From contig NZ_JASCXJ010000010.1 in NCBI RefSeq assembly GCF_030271535.1, forward strand, positions 117,510 through 181,509: a DNA stretch of 64,000 nt. The letters run 5' to 3'. This DNA comes from Nocardiopsis sp. ATB16-24. Its GTDB lineage: Bacteria > Actinomycetota > Actinomycetes > Streptosporangiales > Streptosporangiaceae. The notes beneath the pieces are model-generated. The model saw only the letters and a program-made list of their open reading frames with translations, searched no databases and was not told the DNA's origin. The position numbers and the translations under genes are program-made. Within the stretch, counting starts at the first letter, position 1; every line of letters begins with the position of its first letter. Shown here piece by piece: positions 1 through 8,247 of the stretch.

Positions 1-627
1 GAAGGCGGTGCCGACGCCGGTGGCCTCCAGGTGGACCACGAAGCCCAACGCGGGCAGGAACATCACCAGCGTCTCGACGGTCAGGCTCTGCGTGCCGTCC
101 AGGTCGACGTACTTCTTCACCGCGCCGTAGGCGGCGAAGGAGGAGGCCATGAGCAGGGACAGCCAGGGGGTCGCACCGTAGGCCAGGCTCATCACCAGGA
201 CGGCCGTGACGCCGAGGCCGACCGCCGCCCACTGTGCCGCCCGCAGTCGCTCGGAGAAGAGCAGGACACCGAGGCACACCGACATCAGCGGGTTGATGAA
301 GTAGGCGAGCGAGGCCTGGAGCGTCTGCTCGATGGAGACCGCGTAGATGAACCCCCACCAGTTGAGGGAGATCAGGACCGCCGCCGCGGCGACCGGCAGC
401 AACCGCCGGGGGCTGCGCAGGACCTGCGGGAGCCAGGCCCAGGACCTGCGGCAGAGCAGGAGGATGACGCCCATGGCCAACAGGGACCACACCATGCGGT
501 GGGCGAGGACCTCGTGGGGTTCGGAAGCGGAGAGGAAGGGCCAGTACAAGGCCGCGACGCCCCAGAGGAAGAAGGCGAGGGCCCCGAGAGCGACGCCACG
601 GTTGGATTCCGGCACATCGGCAATCAT
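1..627 (-). CDS. rarD: EamA-family transporter RarD (3' part outside window)
   Basis: The 209 visible residues begin MIADVPESNRGVALGALAFF and run off the left edge of the window. The opening FLWGVAALYWP followed by HRMVWSLL is typical of RarD permeases of the EamA drug/metabolite transporter superfamily, which have about ten membrane helices and roughly 300 residues. Several hydrophobic helices are visible, including LISLNWWGFIYAV and LAYFINPLMSVCLGVLL. The ATG at 627 is preceded on the minus strand by AGGAA about eight bases upstream. The substrate is unknown; the 'chloramphenicol sensitive' name comes from old literature. It is divergent from msrA, so the 90-base gap probably holds both promoters. 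Confidence 0.88.
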   Translation of the reverse strand, partial: MIADVPESNRGVALGALAFFLWGVAALYWPFLSASEPHEVLAHRMVWSLLAMGVILLLCRRSWAWLPQVLRSPRRLLPVAAAAVLISLNWWGFIYAVSIEQTLQASLAYFINPLMSVCLGVLLFSERLRAAQWAAVGLGVTAVLVMSLAYGATPWLSLLMASSFAAYGAVKKYVDLDGTQSLTVETLVMFLPALGFVVHLEATGVGTAF

Positions 628-719
628 AGGACGAATTTCCTGGTGTGTCCCTTCTCGTTCGGTCGGATCCTCGGAGAACGGCCACGGGGAGGTACTCCCG
701 TCGCGGATACCCTGGAGAC

Positions 720-1382
720 ATGTTCGGGAGAAAGACGACCATGGTCGAGCAGGCCCGCGCCCTTCCGGGCCGGGAGACTCCGATGGAGGTGCCCTTCGGG
801 CACACCGTGCTGGGAACCAGCCTCACCCCGCCCTACCCCGAGGGCAGCCGGATCGCCGACGTGGCGATGGGCTGCTTCTGGGGACCGGAGCGGGTGTTCT
901 GGAACCTGGGCGCGGAGCGGGGGATCATCACGACCGCGGTGGGCTACGCGGGCGGCTACACGCCCAACCCCACCTATGAGGAGGTGTGCTCGGGCCTGAC
1001 CGGCCACACCGAGACGGTACGCGTGGTGTTCGACCCCGAACGCATCTCCTACGAGGAGATCCTCAAGATCTTCTGGGAGGGTCACGACCCGACCCAGGGT
1101 ATGCGCCAGGGCAACGACATCGGCAGCCAGTACCGATCGGCGATCTTCTACCACGACGACGCCCAGCGGGCCGCCGCCGAGGCCACCCGCGACGCCTTCC
1201 AACCGGTGCTGACCCGCGCGGGATACGGGCCGATCACCACCGAGATCGCGCCCCTGGAGAAGTTCTACTTCGCCGAGGACTACCACCAGCAGTACCTGTC
1301 CGACGCCAAGAACCCCAACGGGTACTGCGGCATGGGCGGGACCGGCGTCAGCTGCCCGGTCGGGGTGGCGCGCGCCGAGTGA
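720..1382 (+). CDS. msrA: Peptide-methionine (S)-S-oxide reductase MsrA
   Basis: A 220-residue cytosolic enzyme that reduces methionine-S-sulfoxide in proteins and free methionine, using thioredoxin. The catalytic motif GCFWG (cysteine near residue 52), the block [18 protein letters not shown] and the C-terminal [12 protein letters not shown] and YCGMGG blocks are all present, so the enzyme looks intact. I prefer the ATG at 720 because actinobacterial homologues keep the extension before the ALPGRE block. Its upstream GGAG is only two to three bases away, however, and the ATG at 741, with GGGAG ten bases upstream, is a good alternative. It is single-copy here, with no msrB beside it. Confidence 0.93.
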   Translation: MFGRKTTMVEQARALPGRETPMEVPFGHTVLGTSLTPPYPEGSRIADVAMGCFWGPERVFWNLGAERGIITTAVGYAGGYTPNPTYEEVCSGLTGHTETVRVVFDPERISYEEILKIFWEGHDPTQGMRQGNDIGSQYRSAIFYHDDAQRAAAEATRDAFQPVLTRAGYGPITTEIAPLEKFYFAEDYHQQYLSDAKNPNGYCGMGGTGVSCPVGVARAE

Positions 1383-1431
1383 CCCACCGGCCCGCCAGGG
1401 GCGGAGTACGTGCGAGTACGCCCGCGCACGC

Positions 1432-1469
1432 TCGAATGGTGGCTGAGTGATGGCTCAGCCACCATTCGA
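1432..1469. repeat. Perfect 16-bp inverted repeat downstream of msrA
   Basis: The arm TCGAATGGTGGCTGAG (1432-1447) is matched exactly by its reverse complement at 1454-1469, with a six-base loop. It lies about 50 bases after the msrA stop codon. There is no following T-run, so it could be a factor-independent terminator of the high-GC type, or the end of a lost mobile element. Confidence 0.6.
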
Positions 1470-2018
1470 TGATGGTTGGGGCACCAACGGTCGACAGCAA
1501 CGCCGTGGGCATCGCTCAGCACTCCTGCTCCGGTGTGACCGTCATCCCCGTGCCCCTTCGTCGTTCTTCATCGGCAAGTGGATAGCACAAGCCTCTTCAA
1601 GCCATGAACAGCGCCGGTCTGATCTTCCCGATGGTTTCAAGGTATTGCTGCTCATGGGGGCGTAGACCTCAAGGGTCGAGGCCAGGTGCGGGGCCGCCAG
1701 TTGTACAGGGAAGAGTTCCAGGATCTCCGACACCTGGCGTCCATCCACCGACATGCCTTCTCCGGCTGCGTCGGAGGAGGCACGGTCGGTCTCCGCCTCT
1801 GCGGGTGCCTGACACAGTTGCCCTTGTTCGGACAGCGGTTGAGGCTCTGTTGTGGTGTTCGAGCAGTTCAGCGGTCCAGGGTTCCATCCAGAAGCCGGCC
1901 TTGGGCGATATTAGAGCACCAAAAAATTCCAGAACGTGAATATTCGAATTATTCCTCGACGCCGGTGCTCTGTACGCGTAGATTGCGGTGCACAACCCCC
2001 TACCGCGGAGGTACAACC
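1470..2018. other. Gene-poor stretch with a possible degraded minus-strand gene
   Basis: About 550 bases without a convincing gene. On the minus strand the stretch WMEPWTAELLEHHNRAS (about 1840-1890) and, in another frame, VDGRQVSEILELFPVQLAAP (about 1690-1750) read like ordinary protein. They can be joined only by a frameshift, so this may be a decayed gene of unknown family. Base composition is noticeably lower in GC than the flanks near 1905-1960. I assign no function. Confidence 0.25.
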
Positions 2019-2204
2019 GTGGACATGGTCCAGATCGCCGGTGACTGCAAGGGCGACGACTGCCCCAAGGTGTTCACCACCGACAGGAACTCGATCCTCG
2101 TCCAGGGCGACCTGGTCACGAGCATCAGCAGCCCCGACGGAGAGGCCGTCGTGGAGATTCCCCGAGCAGTGTGGGAGGAGGCCGCCCGTGCGCTTGGAAG
2201 GTGA
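2019..2204 (+). CDS. Small DUF397-like protein of an XRE cassette
   Basis: A 61-residue protein from a GTG at 2019, with GGAGG seven bases upstream; ATG 2025 is an alternative. It contains GDCKGDDCPKVFTTD and then a short beta-rich stretch ending VWEEAARALGR. Proteins of this size and pattern occur in actinobacteria just before DUF6879 and XRE genes, in the position DUF397 takes in Scr1-type pairs. The exact family is not certain. It overlaps the next gene by 17 bases, so the two are almost certainly co-translated. Confidence 0.72.
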   Translation: MDMVQIAGDCKGDDCPKVFTTDRNSILVQGDLVTSISSPDGEAVVEIPRAVWEEAARALGR

Positions 2205-2721
2205 CGCCTGGCGCGAGTTCTTCGACGCCTTCAGCGACTACGCGTTCCGGCTGGAGACCCTGCCGGTCTACGGAGTCGCCTCCGAGGACGAGGAATTCAG
2301 ACGCTTTCTGGCCGGCGAGCCACGACCGGACGAGGAGTTGGCAGACTCCCCCTGGCTGCATCGAGTCCGGAGGTTCACGGCCTCCGGACGCCGTGTGGAA
2401 CGCGTTCACGTGGTGACACCGCCGCTGTCGGACTACCTGCGCTACGAGATGGAGTGGGGATACGACTTCAACATCGTGGCGGGTGAGGATGTGCGGATCA
2501 TCGAGACGGAGGCGCCTTCGGAGCTGCCGTTTCCCGCGCACGAGGACTTCTGGCTCTTCGATGACACGCATGTGGTCCTCATGCGGTACGAGGACGACGG
2601 AACGCAGATCGACCGCATCCTCCTCGAAGACGCGGATGTCTCGGACTACATCTCCCGCAAGGACGCCGCTCTTCGCCTGGGGACTCCCTACGAGCATTAC
2701 AGGGCACGACTGAACACCTAG
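2188..2721 (+). CDS. DUF6879 family protein
   Basis: A 177-residue soluble protein starting at GTG 2188, with GGAGGAGG upstream. It reads LEGDAWREFFDAFSDYAFRL at the N-terminus, then VERVHVVTPPLSDYLRYEM, then DEFWLFDD-like and VLMRYEDDG blocks, the pattern of the DUF6879 family, which has no established biochemical function. It is sandwiched between a 61-residue protein (17-base overlap) and an XRE regulator (1-base overlap, TAGTG), so the three genes form one translational unit. By analogy with Scr1/DUF397 cassettes I infer a regulator-partner or toxin-antitoxin-like role; nothing in the sequence shows an active site. Confidence 0.82.
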   Translation: MRLEGDAWREFFDAFSDYAFRLETLPVYGVASEDEEFRRFLAGEPRPDEELADSPWLHRVRRFTASGRRVERVHVVTPPLSDYLRYEMEWGYDFNIVAGEDVRIIETEAPSELPFPAHEDFWLFDDTHVVLMRYEDDGTQIDRILLEDADVSDYISRKDAALRLGTPYEHYRARLNT

Positions 2722-3554
2722 TGCTGGAACCAGAGAACATCGACGGGCGCCGCGGAGAACTGTCCAAGGCGCTTCGTCGCGTGCGTAAGAGGGCCGGATT
2801 CACTGGTGAGCGTCTCGCTTCCAGCGTCGGGATGAGCCAGAGCAAGATCTCGAAGATCGAGACCGGCAAACTGGTTCCCTCTTCGGTCGATGTCGAACGC
2901 ATCCTCCGTGTAGTCCAGGCGAATCCGCAGGAAATAGAAGAGATCTCTGCTTTGGCGCGAGTCGCCAACACGGAGTACCAGAACTGGCGTGCTTCGTTGC
3001 GCCGAGGCCTGCACCACAAACAAGCGGAACTTGCCACCCTCGAAGCGACCTCTTCGACCTTTCGCTACTTCCTCCCGGCCATGATCACGGGGCTGCTCCA
3101 GACGCCGGAGTACGCCAGAGCGAGTCTGGCCAGCCTGCCCGGGGACCACACGCGTGCCCTGATGAAGCGGTTCGAACGCCAGTCCATTCTGTATGACACG
3201 AGCAAGGAATTCACCTTTCTCCTGACCGAGCAGGCGCTCAGATGGCCCCTCTGCCGTTCGGGAGAGATGTCGGTCCAGCTCGAACGGATCGCTGCACTTT
3301 CGGAGCTGCCCAACGTCAGGATCGGTGTGATCCCGCTGGACCGGACCACGGTGCCCGAGGGCCCGCTGTCCACGTTCACCGTCTACGACCAGGCCCTGGC
3401 CACGGTCGAGACGTTCACCGGGGCGCTGCTCATCCGCTCCGCCCAGGACGTTGCCCTCTATGTCGAGACCTTCCATCTGTTCGAAGAGAGCGCCCTCTTC
3501 GGTGCGCAGGCGCGGGATTTCGTGCGTCAGGCAGCAGAATCATTTCGCGATTAA
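2721..3554 (+). CDS. XRE-family regulator with DUF5753 (Scr1-type antitoxin-like)
   Basis: A 277-residue DNA-binding protein. The N-terminal helix-turn-helix covers about residues 10-65 (LRRVRKRAGFTGERLA, then MSQSKISKIETGKLVPSS). The remainder is the DUF5753 domain, recognised by LLQTPEYARASL, ERQSILYD, LTEQALRWPLC and the closing LFGAQARDFVRQAA. In this family the C-terminal domain senses or binds a small partner protein; here the partner would be the two genes just upstream. The GTG start overlaps the upstream stop by one base. Cytosolic; probably autoregulatory. Confidence 0.88.
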   Translation: MLEPENIDGRRGELSKALRRVRKRAGFTGERLASSVGMSQSKISKIETGKLVPSSVDVERILRVVQANPQEIEEISALARVANTEYQNWRASLRRGLHHKQAELATLEATSSTFRYFLPAMITGLLQTPEYARASLASLPGDHTRALMKRFERQSILYDTSKEFTFLLTEQALRWPLCRSGEMSVQLERIAALSELPNVRIGVIPLDRTTVPEGPLSTFTVYDQALATVETFTGALLIRSAQDVALYVETFHLFEESALFGAQARDFVRQAAESFRD

Positions 3555-3794
3555 CTTTTCACCATTGAAGCCACTCCTTGGTGGCTCGGCCCCCATGCCT
3601 GATGAATAATTTTATTCCATAACGGGAAACCCATGGTCTCCCCATTGGGGTGTGTATATGATCTGGATCAGCTCGCGGCCATTGGTGAGGGAAAACCTGA
3701 TCGTTATAAGCACGGTCGAAACAGGTGCTCCCCGTATCTGGGAAGGAAGCCGGAACCCCGTTCCTGCCTTCCGCCGCGAACACACGACCGAGAA

Positions 3795-3959
3795 ATGAGG
3801 GACATGATCGAGATCGTCAGGCAGAGCGCCCGTGCCCTCCTGTTCGACGGTGAGAGGCGACTGGTGCTCATCAAACGCACCAAACCGGGACAGGAACCCT
3901 ACTGGGTCACGGTGGGAGGCGGATTGGAGCCGGAAGACACCGAACCCCGGGGCGTGTCC
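3795..3959 (+). pseudogene. Truncated Nudix hydrolase remnant
   Basis: From ATG 3795 (or 3804) the reading frame gives IVRQSARALLFDGERRLVLI and then YWVTVGGGLEPEDTE, the classical first strands and the beginning of the Nudix box. After TEPRG the frame no longer resembles a Nudix protein: the expected RE-x-x-EE helix is absent. The open frame simply runs on into sequence that, in another frame, belongs to the next gene. I read this as a 5' remnant fused by deletion to the region upstream of the glycosylase gene. A complete Nudix gene lies 3 kb downstream. Confidence 0.7.
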
Positions 3960-4009
3960 AGACAGAGCTGGGATAGTGGCTGCCAATCAGCCCACTTTGA
4001 AAGGCTCCC

Positions 4010-4801
4010 ATGCTGCTCTGTGATCACCCCGGATGGAAGACGACCGCACACGGGCGCATCCGCACGGTGCGAACCGCCACGAGTGCCTGGCACGTCAATG
4101 CGGACCCGAGCCTCGCCATCACCCGCCACGGGGAGGGCACCGATCCGGCTCCTCGCGTGGATGTGTACGACCCGAAGACCCTGGGTGAGAACGTGCCTGC
4201 TGCCCTTCGCGCAGTCCTCGACAGGCAAGGGCCGGTGCGGCGGTTGCGTAACCCGGACCTGTGGGACGCCCTGGCCACGGGCATCATCCGGCAAGTCATC
4301 CGCGCCGACCAGGCCCGGTTGATGTACCACCGCTTCTGTGACGCCCACGGCACACCGACCCTCGCCGGCCCCCGGGCCTTCCCCCGAGCCGAAACCGTAC
4401 TCGCCCTACACGAGGACGACTTCGCGACGCTGGGCATGGCGTTCAAGCGCCGCCCCCTGCTCGCCGCTGCGGAGGCGTTCCTCGCCCTGGGAACGAAATG
4501 GTCCGAACTGCCGCCCCAAGACCTGGTGGTCGAAGTCCAATCCGTGCCCCGCATCGGCCCGTGGACGGCGGGAGCCGCCGCCGCCGACATCACTGGCGAC
4601 TTCTCCCTCTACCCCTACGGCGACATGGCGGTGCGCAAGTACGCCACTCAGGCCGCCCCGGGCCTCGACTGGCCCAACGACGAACCGACCTTCGCCCGCT
4701 GGTGGCGCTCCTTCGCCACCACACCCGCAGAACGCTCCACCCTGACCGTGCTCACCCTCGCCCTGGGAGGACCCAGTGGACAGGACCAACCCCCCTCATG
4801 A
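4010..4801 (+). CDS. HhH-GPD superfamily DNA glycosylase (AlkA/MAG-like)
   Basis: A 263-residue protein of the helix-hairpin-helix base-excision glycosylases, which flip out and remove damaged or modified bases. The helical block LWDALATGIIRQVIRADQ, the hairpin VPRIGPWTAGAAAADI (about residues 178-193) and the following YGDMAVRKY, with Asp near 205 as the likely catalytic acid, are all visible. No Fe-S cysteine cluster is present, so it resembles 3-methyladenine rather than MutY/Nth enzymes. The N-terminal 90 residues are less conserved. AAGG lies six bases before the ATG. Its 3' end overlaps the radical SAM gene by 26 bases, tying it to that cluster. Confidence 0.82.
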   Translation: MLLCDHPGWKTTAHGRIRTVRTATSAWHVNADPSLAITRHGEGTDPAPRVDVYDPKTLGENVPAALRAVLDRQGPVRRLRNPDLWDALATGIIRQVIRADQARLMYHRFCDAHGTPTLAGPRAFPRAETVLALHEDDFATLGMAFKRRPLLAAAEAFLALGTKWSELPPQDLVVEVQSVPRIGPWTAGAAAADITGDFSLYPYGDMAVRKYATQAAPGLDWPNDEPTFARWWRSFATTPAERSTLTVLTLALGGPSGQDQPPS

Positions 4802-6248
4802 GCTGATCAGCGGCCACAACCCCGCCCGCAGCCTCGACCTGCTGCTCGTCAACGCACCCCTGCGCGACTACGCGCTACGGCCTCGGGTCAACGACTTCAC
4901 GTTGCCGGTGCTGGGCATGGGCTACATCGCCACCTACGCCGCCCAGCGCGGCGGGTTCAATGTCGGGGTCCTGGACGCCGAAGCGCTCGGGTTACCGGTC
5001 ACCGGCGTCGTCCAGGCGGTGAACACTGCTCGCCCCCGGTGGGTCGGGTTCAACCTTTTGGCCCCCACCTACGAGATCTCCGCGACGATCGCCGCCGCCC
5101 TGGACCCGCACATCAAGGTCATGCTTGGCGGGCACCAGGCCAAGGCGATGCCGACCGAGATCCTCACCGACCCACGCATGGCCCGCTGTGAGGCACTGGT
5201 CATCGGCGAGGGCGAGACCCGCACCGTCGAACTCCTCCACGACCACCGCTCCCGGGGCGACCTGCCCGGGGTGATGTGGCTCGACCCGATCCTGCGCGCC
5301 CCCGTGAGCGGAGGCCGCCCCGGGCGGAACCACCACCTGGCTCCCGACATCAACGCCCTCCCCTTCGTCGACCGGACCTTCCTCACCCAGGACCCGCACT
5401 TCGAGGCGGGTCGGTGGGAAGCCAACATGGTCGGCGCGAGGGGGTGCCCCTACGACTGCTCCTTCTGCGGTGCCGCCGTCTCCGCGAACCCGGACGTGAC
5501 CATCCGCGTCCGCTCGGCCGAGAACGTCGTCGCCGAGATGGAGCACCTGCGCGCCACACTCGACGTGACGGCGTTCCGGTTCGTCGATGACCTCTTCCTC
5601 GGGGCTCGGCGCGTCATCAACCACATGATGGACGGGTTCACCAACCACCACGTGGGGGAGTGGGCGGTGTGGGACGCCACCGGACGCATCAACGTGCTCG
5701 CCCGCGAGAACGACGACGCTCTGGACCGGCTCGTGGCCAACGGTCTGCGCGAGGTCGCGTTGGGGATCGAATCCGGGTCAGAGCGGATGCTGGCCTACAT
5801 CGACAAGCGCATCACCCAGGACATGATCCGCTCCACCGTCACCCGGCTCGCCAACCGCGGCATCCACGTGAAGGGCTACTTCATCCTCGGCTTCCCCGGC
5901 GAAACCCGCGCCGAGATGAGACAGACCGTGAACCTGGTGCGCGAGCTGTGGGACCTGACCGAGAACGCACCCGGCCGCTTCCGCTCCTCGGTGTTCGAGT
6001 TTCGCCCCTACCCCGGCACCCCGGAATGGACCCGGCTCATGGACACCGGCCGCTTCGCCCCCGCCCAGCTCCTGGACTACGCCGCCGTCGATCTCACCGA
6101 GCAGGGTGTGGACGAGGCCATGCGGGGACGGGACGAGTTCAACTTCTCCTCCAACATCCAGTTCGGCGAAGCCACGGTGGACGAGGTCCGCGCCGCCCTT
6201 GTCGAGCTGTCCCACGGCGAGCACGAGCGAAGGACGGTGGCGGCGTGA
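4776..6248 (+). CDS. B12-binding-domain radical SAM protein
   Basis: A 490-residue protein. The N-terminal 150 residues form a Rossmann-like cobalamin-binding domain (LLLVNAPLRDYALR, then LGMGYIATYAAQRGG and IGEGETRTVELL) but lack an obvious DxHxxG base-off motif. The radical SAM core has the CxxxCxxC cluster ligand RGCPYDCSFCGAA near residue 222, followed by FVDDLFLG and GIESGSERML. Members of this class methylate unactivated carbons or rearrange substrates; the substrate here is unknown. GTG start with GGGAGGA upstream. It overlaps the genes on both sides (26 and 4 bases), so it is the centre of a co-translated unit. Confidence 0.88.
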   Translation: MDRTNPPHELISGHNPARSLDLLLVNAPLRDYALRPRVNDFTLPVLGMGYIATYAAQRGGFNVGVLDAEALGLPVTGVVQAVNTARPRWVGFNLLAPTYEISATIAAALDPHIKVMLGGHQAKAMPTEILTDPRMARCEALVIGEGETRTVELLHDHRSRGDLPGVMWLDPILRAPVSGGRPGRNHHLAPDINALPFVDRTFLTQDPHFEAGRWEANMVGARGCPYDCSFCGAAVSANPDVTIRVRSAENVVAEMEHLRATLDVTAFRFVDDLFLGARRVINHMMDGFTNHHVGEWAVWDATGRINVLARENDDALDRLVANGLREVALGIESGSERMLAYIDKRITQDMIRSTVTRLANRGIHVKGYFILGFPGETRAEMRQTVNLVRELWDLTENAPGRFRSSVFEFRPYPGTPEWTRLMDTGRFAPAQLLDYAAVDLTEQGVDEAMRGRDEFNFSSNIQFGEATVDEVRAALVELSHGEHERRTVAA

Positions 6249-6868
6249 CCACAGGGTTGTTTGTGGCCTTCGACGGGCCCGGAGGCGCCGGGAAGTCCAC
6301 CACTGTCGCCGCGCTGGCCGAGCGGCTGAGCGCCGAGAGACTGCCGGTGACGGCGACTACCGAACCCTCCCGGGAAGCGATCGGGCAACTCGCCCGCGTC
6401 AGCACCCACACCTTCTCCGGGCTGACGCTGGCCTGCCTGGTCACCGCAGACCGCTACCATCACCTGCACACCCTCATCCGCCCCGCTCTGGCCCGAGGCG
6501 AACTCGTGCTGTGTGACCGCTACACTGCGTCCTCGCTCGTCCTCCAGGCCGGACTGGACGAGGTACCCGAAGCGTTCGTGCGCGAGCTCAACCGATTCGC
6601 GGAACCACCCGACCTCCAGGTGGTCCTCACCGCTTCGGCCGAGGAGCTGCGCACTCGGCTCGCGGCGCGCGGATCACACGGCCGGTTCGAGGACGATCCG
6701 GCCAGCGCCGCACAGGAAGTCTCTCTGTACGAGAGGGTCACCGCTCAGCTCACGAGGGAAGGGCACGTCGTGGAAGCGGTGGACACCTCGCCGGGAGTGG
6801 AGCAGGTGGTATCGCACCTGGCCGACCTCATCAGGGCGCTATGGTCACAGGGCCGAGCAGCTGCCTGA
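6245..6868 (+). CDS. Thymidylate-kinase-like nucleotide kinase
   Basis: A 207-residue P-loop kinase of the dTMP kinase family. The P-loop is GPGGAGKST (residues 10-18), the DR(Y/H) motif appears as CDRYTASSLVLQ near residue 91, and a lid-like RGSHGRFEDD follows. The GTG start overlaps the upstream TGA (GTGA). As a second-copy TMP-kinase-like enzyme encoded with a radical SAM protein, it may phosphorylate a modified nucleotide rather than serve general dTTP synthesis; this is inference. The catalytic residues look intact. Confidence 0.85.
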   Translation: MTTGLFVAFDGPGGAGKSTTVAALAERLSAERLPVTATTEPSREAIGQLARVSTHTFSGLTLACLVTADRYHHLHTLIRPALARGELVLCDRYTASSLVLQAGLDEVPEAFVRELNRFAEPPDLQVVLTASAEELRTRLAARGSHGRFEDDPASAAQEVSLYERVTAQLTREGHVVEAVDTSPGVEQVVSHLADLIRALWSQGRAAA

Positions 6869-6879
6869 GAGGACCCCCG

Positions 6880-7314
6880 GTGTCGTCCTACACCAGTGTC
6901 GTCGACGTCCACGTCATCCTTCACCGAGACGGTGAGATCGCGCTGCTGGAGAGGCAGAACACCGGGTACTGCGACGGGATGCTGCACATGCCCTCCGGAC
7001 ACCTGGAGGAGGGCGAGCCCGCCGACGAGGCGGCGGCCCGGGAGGCGAGGGAGGAGGTCGGGGTCCTCATCGACCCCGGCCACCTCACCCTGGGTGCCGT
7101 GATCCACCACCAGCAGGAACCCGGACACGCGCGCATGGGCCTGTTCTTCGTGGCCACACAGTGGGAGGGAGAGCCCCACAACGCCGAACCCGAGGAGGCG
7201 GGCAAACTCGTGTGGACCGATCCTCGGGTCTTGCCGTCGAACACGATTCCCTACCCGGCAGAGGGCGTGCGGGCCTGGCTCGAAGGAAACCAGTTCGTGC
7301 CGCACGGCTGGTGA
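6880..7314 (+). CDS. Nudix hydrolase
   Basis: A 144-residue Nudix protein with a complete signature at about residues 41-63: G, five residues, E, seven residues, then REAREEVGV. Nudix enzymes cleave nucleoside diphosphates linked to another moiety. I chose GTG 6880 because GAGAGGA lies seven bases upstream; an in-frame ATG at 6841 would overlap the kinase gene by 28 bases and add a poorly conserved extension. It follows the kinase by 11 bases and is convergent with the CYTH gene. It could sanitise or release a nucleotide in the same pathway. Confidence 0.9.
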   Translation: MSSYTSVVDVHVILHRDGEIALLERQNTGYCDGMLHMPSGHLEEGEPADEAAAREAREEVGVLIDPGHLTLGAVIHHQQEPGHARMGLFFVATQWEGEPHNAEPEEAGKLVWTDPRVLPSNTIPYPAEGVRAWLEGNQFVPHGW

Positions 7315-7319
7315 GGCCG

Positions 7320-7859
7320 TCAGGAGGCTGCGGCGCGTACAAGGGTGTCGTAGGTGTCAGTGGTGCGCTCCAGGGGAACGTCGAGCCCGCGCGCCCACGT
7401 GTCCAGTTCGGCCTGGACGGCCAAGCCGTTGCGGTCGTCATCGACCACCAACTCCAGTTCGATGAACGCGCCCACGCCCTCGACCACGTCCACGCACACC
7501 CCGACCGGCCCCGCGGTGCCGGTTCGGCGGTGCTTGACGATCCGCACCGTGGGTTCGAACCCCATAGCCATCACGGCACCGTGCATCTGCTCCCGGTCGG
7601 TGACGACGGTCTCGTGCTCGGCGCACTCCATGGAGTTGGCCAGCGGGGTCTTCGTCGTGAAGACGTGTACGCCGCTGCTCAGGGTTCGTAGCCGGGCGAA
7701 GGTGTGGCCGACTTTACCCAGTTCGGGTCTCCAGCCCGCAGGGGCATAGGCCTGGTCGTCTTGGAGGGCGGGGTCTTCCAGGTCAACCCCTGCGTTCTTG
7801 AGCGCCAAGAGAAGGGCTTCGAGATCCTGTACCCAGTACTTCGTTTCGATCTCGCGCAT
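7320..7859 (-). CDS. CYTH-domain protein (class IV adenylate cyclase / thiamine triphosphatase-like)
   Basis: A 179-residue protein opening MREIETKYWV; the ExExK signature of CYTH triphosphate-tunnel enzymes appears as EIETKY. Further tunnel residues occur at FARLRTL, FTTKTPL, IVKHRRTG and FIELELVVDD. CYTH proteins bind triphosphates with divalent metal and act as CyaB adenylate cyclases, triphosphatases or polyphosphatases, so the exact reaction cannot be read from sequence. It is convergent with the Nudix gene, ending five bases away. It probably belongs to the same functional neighbourhood although on the opposite strand. Confidence 0.87.
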   Translation of the reverse strand: MREIETKYWVQDLEALLLALKNAGVDLEDPALQDDQAYAPAGWRPELGKVGHTFARLRTLSSGVHVFTTKTPLANSMECAEHETVVTDREQMHGAVMAMGFEPTVRIVKHRRTGTAGPVGVCVDVVEGVGAFIELELVVDDDRNGLAVQAELDTWARGLDVPLERTTDTYDTLVRAAAS

Positions 7860-8017
7860 CAGTAGGCCCCCGGATCACACCGTCGTTGTTGCCCTCCGAA
7901 GGCTACCGGTGTCACGCATCCAACGGGTTGCTTTCATGAATCCGTCACTGTCCGAAAGCGGTCTTTGGTCCTGGTGGCGGGTCGCACCTCCGGGGTAACC
8001 TGTGCCAGCTGAACATG

Positions 8018-8052
8018 ACCGGCCCCGCCCAACGAGTCTGGGCGGGGCCGGT
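8018..8052. terminator. GC-rich hairpin, likely terminator of the DUF397/XRE pair
   Basis: A perfect 14-bp stem (ACCGGCCCCGCCCA and its complement) with a seven-base loop lies 22 bases beyond the DUF397 stop codon on the minus strand. There is no T-run on that side, as is common in actinobacteria. Confidence 0.6.
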
Positions 8053-8073
8053 TCGTGCTCTGCTATTAGGCTA

Positions 8074-8247
8074 TTAGCCGCGAACTGCCGCGAGCAGGGC
8101 CGTCCACTCAGCAGCCGGGGCCGCCAGGTGGCCCCGGCCGCGGTTCTGGGTGTCCCGAACCAGGGTCTGTTTGCCTTCGGCGACCTCGACGCAGTTCTGC
8201 GCGCCCGCACTGTAACTGGACTTGTGCCAGCTCTGCTCAACCTGCAT
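8074..8247 (-). CDS. DUF397 domain protein
   Basis: A 57-residue protein: MQVEQSWHKSSYSAGAQNC followed by VEVAEG, LVRDTQN and a final EWTALLAAVRG. The W-x-KSSYS and NCVEVA elements are diagnostic of DUF397, the small partner of Scr1-type XRE regulators. It overlaps the regulator gene upstream by 11 bases and so is co-translated with it. It is too short for many gene finders. Members have been treated as toxin-like or as regulatory partners of the XRE protein; no enzyme activity is known. Confidence 0.9.
   Translation of the reverse strand: MQVEQSWHKSSYSAGAQNCVEVAEGKQTLVRDTQNRGRGHLAAPAAEWTALLAAVRG

Noticed and set aside
31..999. A 322-codon plus-strand frame spanning rarD and the start of msrA
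   Set aside because: It covers two recognised genes in other frames and has no protein-like features.
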